This document shows positions 40,086-40,313 of a DNA stretch of 40,313 bases, one piece after another. Every line of letters begins with the position of its first letter. The stretch's first letter is position 1. Where the stretch lies: contig QIKE01000016.1 of assembly GCA_003232915.1 (NCBI GenBank), positions 1 through 40,313 of the forward strand, written 5' to 3'. The stretch comes from Bacteroidota bacterium (lineage in GTDB: Bacteria; Bacteroidota; Bacteroidia; Bacteroidales; F082). A program made the position numbers and the translations under genes. Below the pieces are notes generated by a model, which was given only the letters and a program-made list of their open reading frames with translations, was not told the DNA's origin and made no database searches.

Positions 40086-40229
40086 CTATTTTAGTGAATG
40101 GAAATCAAGACCCCCATAAAAAAACAGAATAGTGCTACTAAAATTTTTAAAAGGTTTATAACCTCTTGCTGCCAATTTTACTTCTTGTATTTTTCCATTT
40201 AACCTTTCTGCCATTGCATTATTAAGATG
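40086..40229 (-). mobile_element. C-terminal remnant of a DDE transposase (ISL3-like)
   Basis: The minus strand encodes NNAMAERLNGKIQEVKLAARG then YKPFKNFSSTILFFYGGLDF and ends LK-stop at 40086. The NAMAERLNGKIQ...RGYxxFxNFxxxILFF pattern is the C-terminus of a DDE transposase; from memory it fits ISL3-type elements of Bacteroidota. A stop codon in the same frame at 40230-40232, and no matching frame further right, show that the upstream catalytic part is lost or out of frame. It is a decayed element, about 48 codons. Confidence 0.65.
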
Positions 40230-40313
40230 TTACCAATGCGAATTTAGTGAAAGAGATAAAGTAAAAAGTGATTACAGTATTATTTATCAGATGTTTATGG
40301 AGATAATCCATAT

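Overview
The window looks like chromosomal DNA of a Bacteroidota bacterium, most likely class Bacteroidia. Four things point there. Intergenic DNA is AT-rich. Many genes are preceded by the Bacteroidota -7 element TAnnTTTG rather than a strong Shine-Dalgarno. There is a single TonB receptor with an N-terminal carboxypeptidase-regulatory-like domain. The gene families present (serine palmitoyltransferase, HldD, short CotH/DUF4956/VTC set, MOSC-MogA fusion) fit this phylum. No phage, CRISPR array, rRNA or complete insertion sequence is visible. Decayed transposase pieces lie near both ends (IS3-type at 177-364, a DDE transposase tail at 40086-40229).

Layout. 1-400: the end of an unidentified coding fragment and an IS3 remnant. 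461-4858: a molybdenum-cofactor operon (TSUP transporter, moeA, a compact moaA, moaC, MOSC-MogA fusion) behind a structured leader that looks like a Moco riboswitch coupled to an intrinsic terminator. 4859-6056: an unusually long gene-free stretch. 6057-8686: a small His/Cys membrane protein and a TonB receptor. 9180-9253: tRNA-Pro(GGG). 9332-11853: a lipoprotein, thioredoxin reductase and a CDF metal transporter with a non-canonical metal site. 11887-16878: a CotH-kinase-like surface lipoprotein, a palindromic MITE-like element, DUF4956 and a VTC-type polyphosphate-polymerase domain protein, which form a recurrent but functionally obscure module. 17464-19769: HD hydrolase, pdxJ, thioredoxin-like protein, TrmO-like methyltransferase.

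20117-21600 holds an ECF sigma factor, a zinc-finger anti-sigma factor, an ECF-like promoter and a secreted Lys/Cys-rich peptide with GKCG repeats. The peptide resembles precursors of MNIO-modified copper-binding RiPPs, and its C-terminal repeat is cut off by a frameshift. 21779-24071 encodes a Tat-exported gluconate-dehydrogenase-like subunit 3 and a GMC oxidoreductase. 24648-27832 carries DUF423 and then an overlapping run of YkoF-like, PnuC-like, NadR-kinase-like and GT4 genes. 27899-32028 has hldD, a hotdog thioesterase, a TPR protein and proline dehydrogenase.

32204-37948 is a probable bacterial sphingolipid locus. Serine palmitoyltransferase faces right. A tightly packed left-facing operon begins with a GNAT-like candidate ceramide synthase and continues through a PAP2/AUR1-like phosphatase or head-group transferase, a CPBP membrane protein, an NAD-dependent epimerase-like candidate ceramide reductase and a four-helix membrane protein. 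menB and menA (menaquinone) follow.

All assignments come from reading protein motifs and DNA by eye. No database search was run, so family names for weakly conserved genes are inferences and are marked as such.
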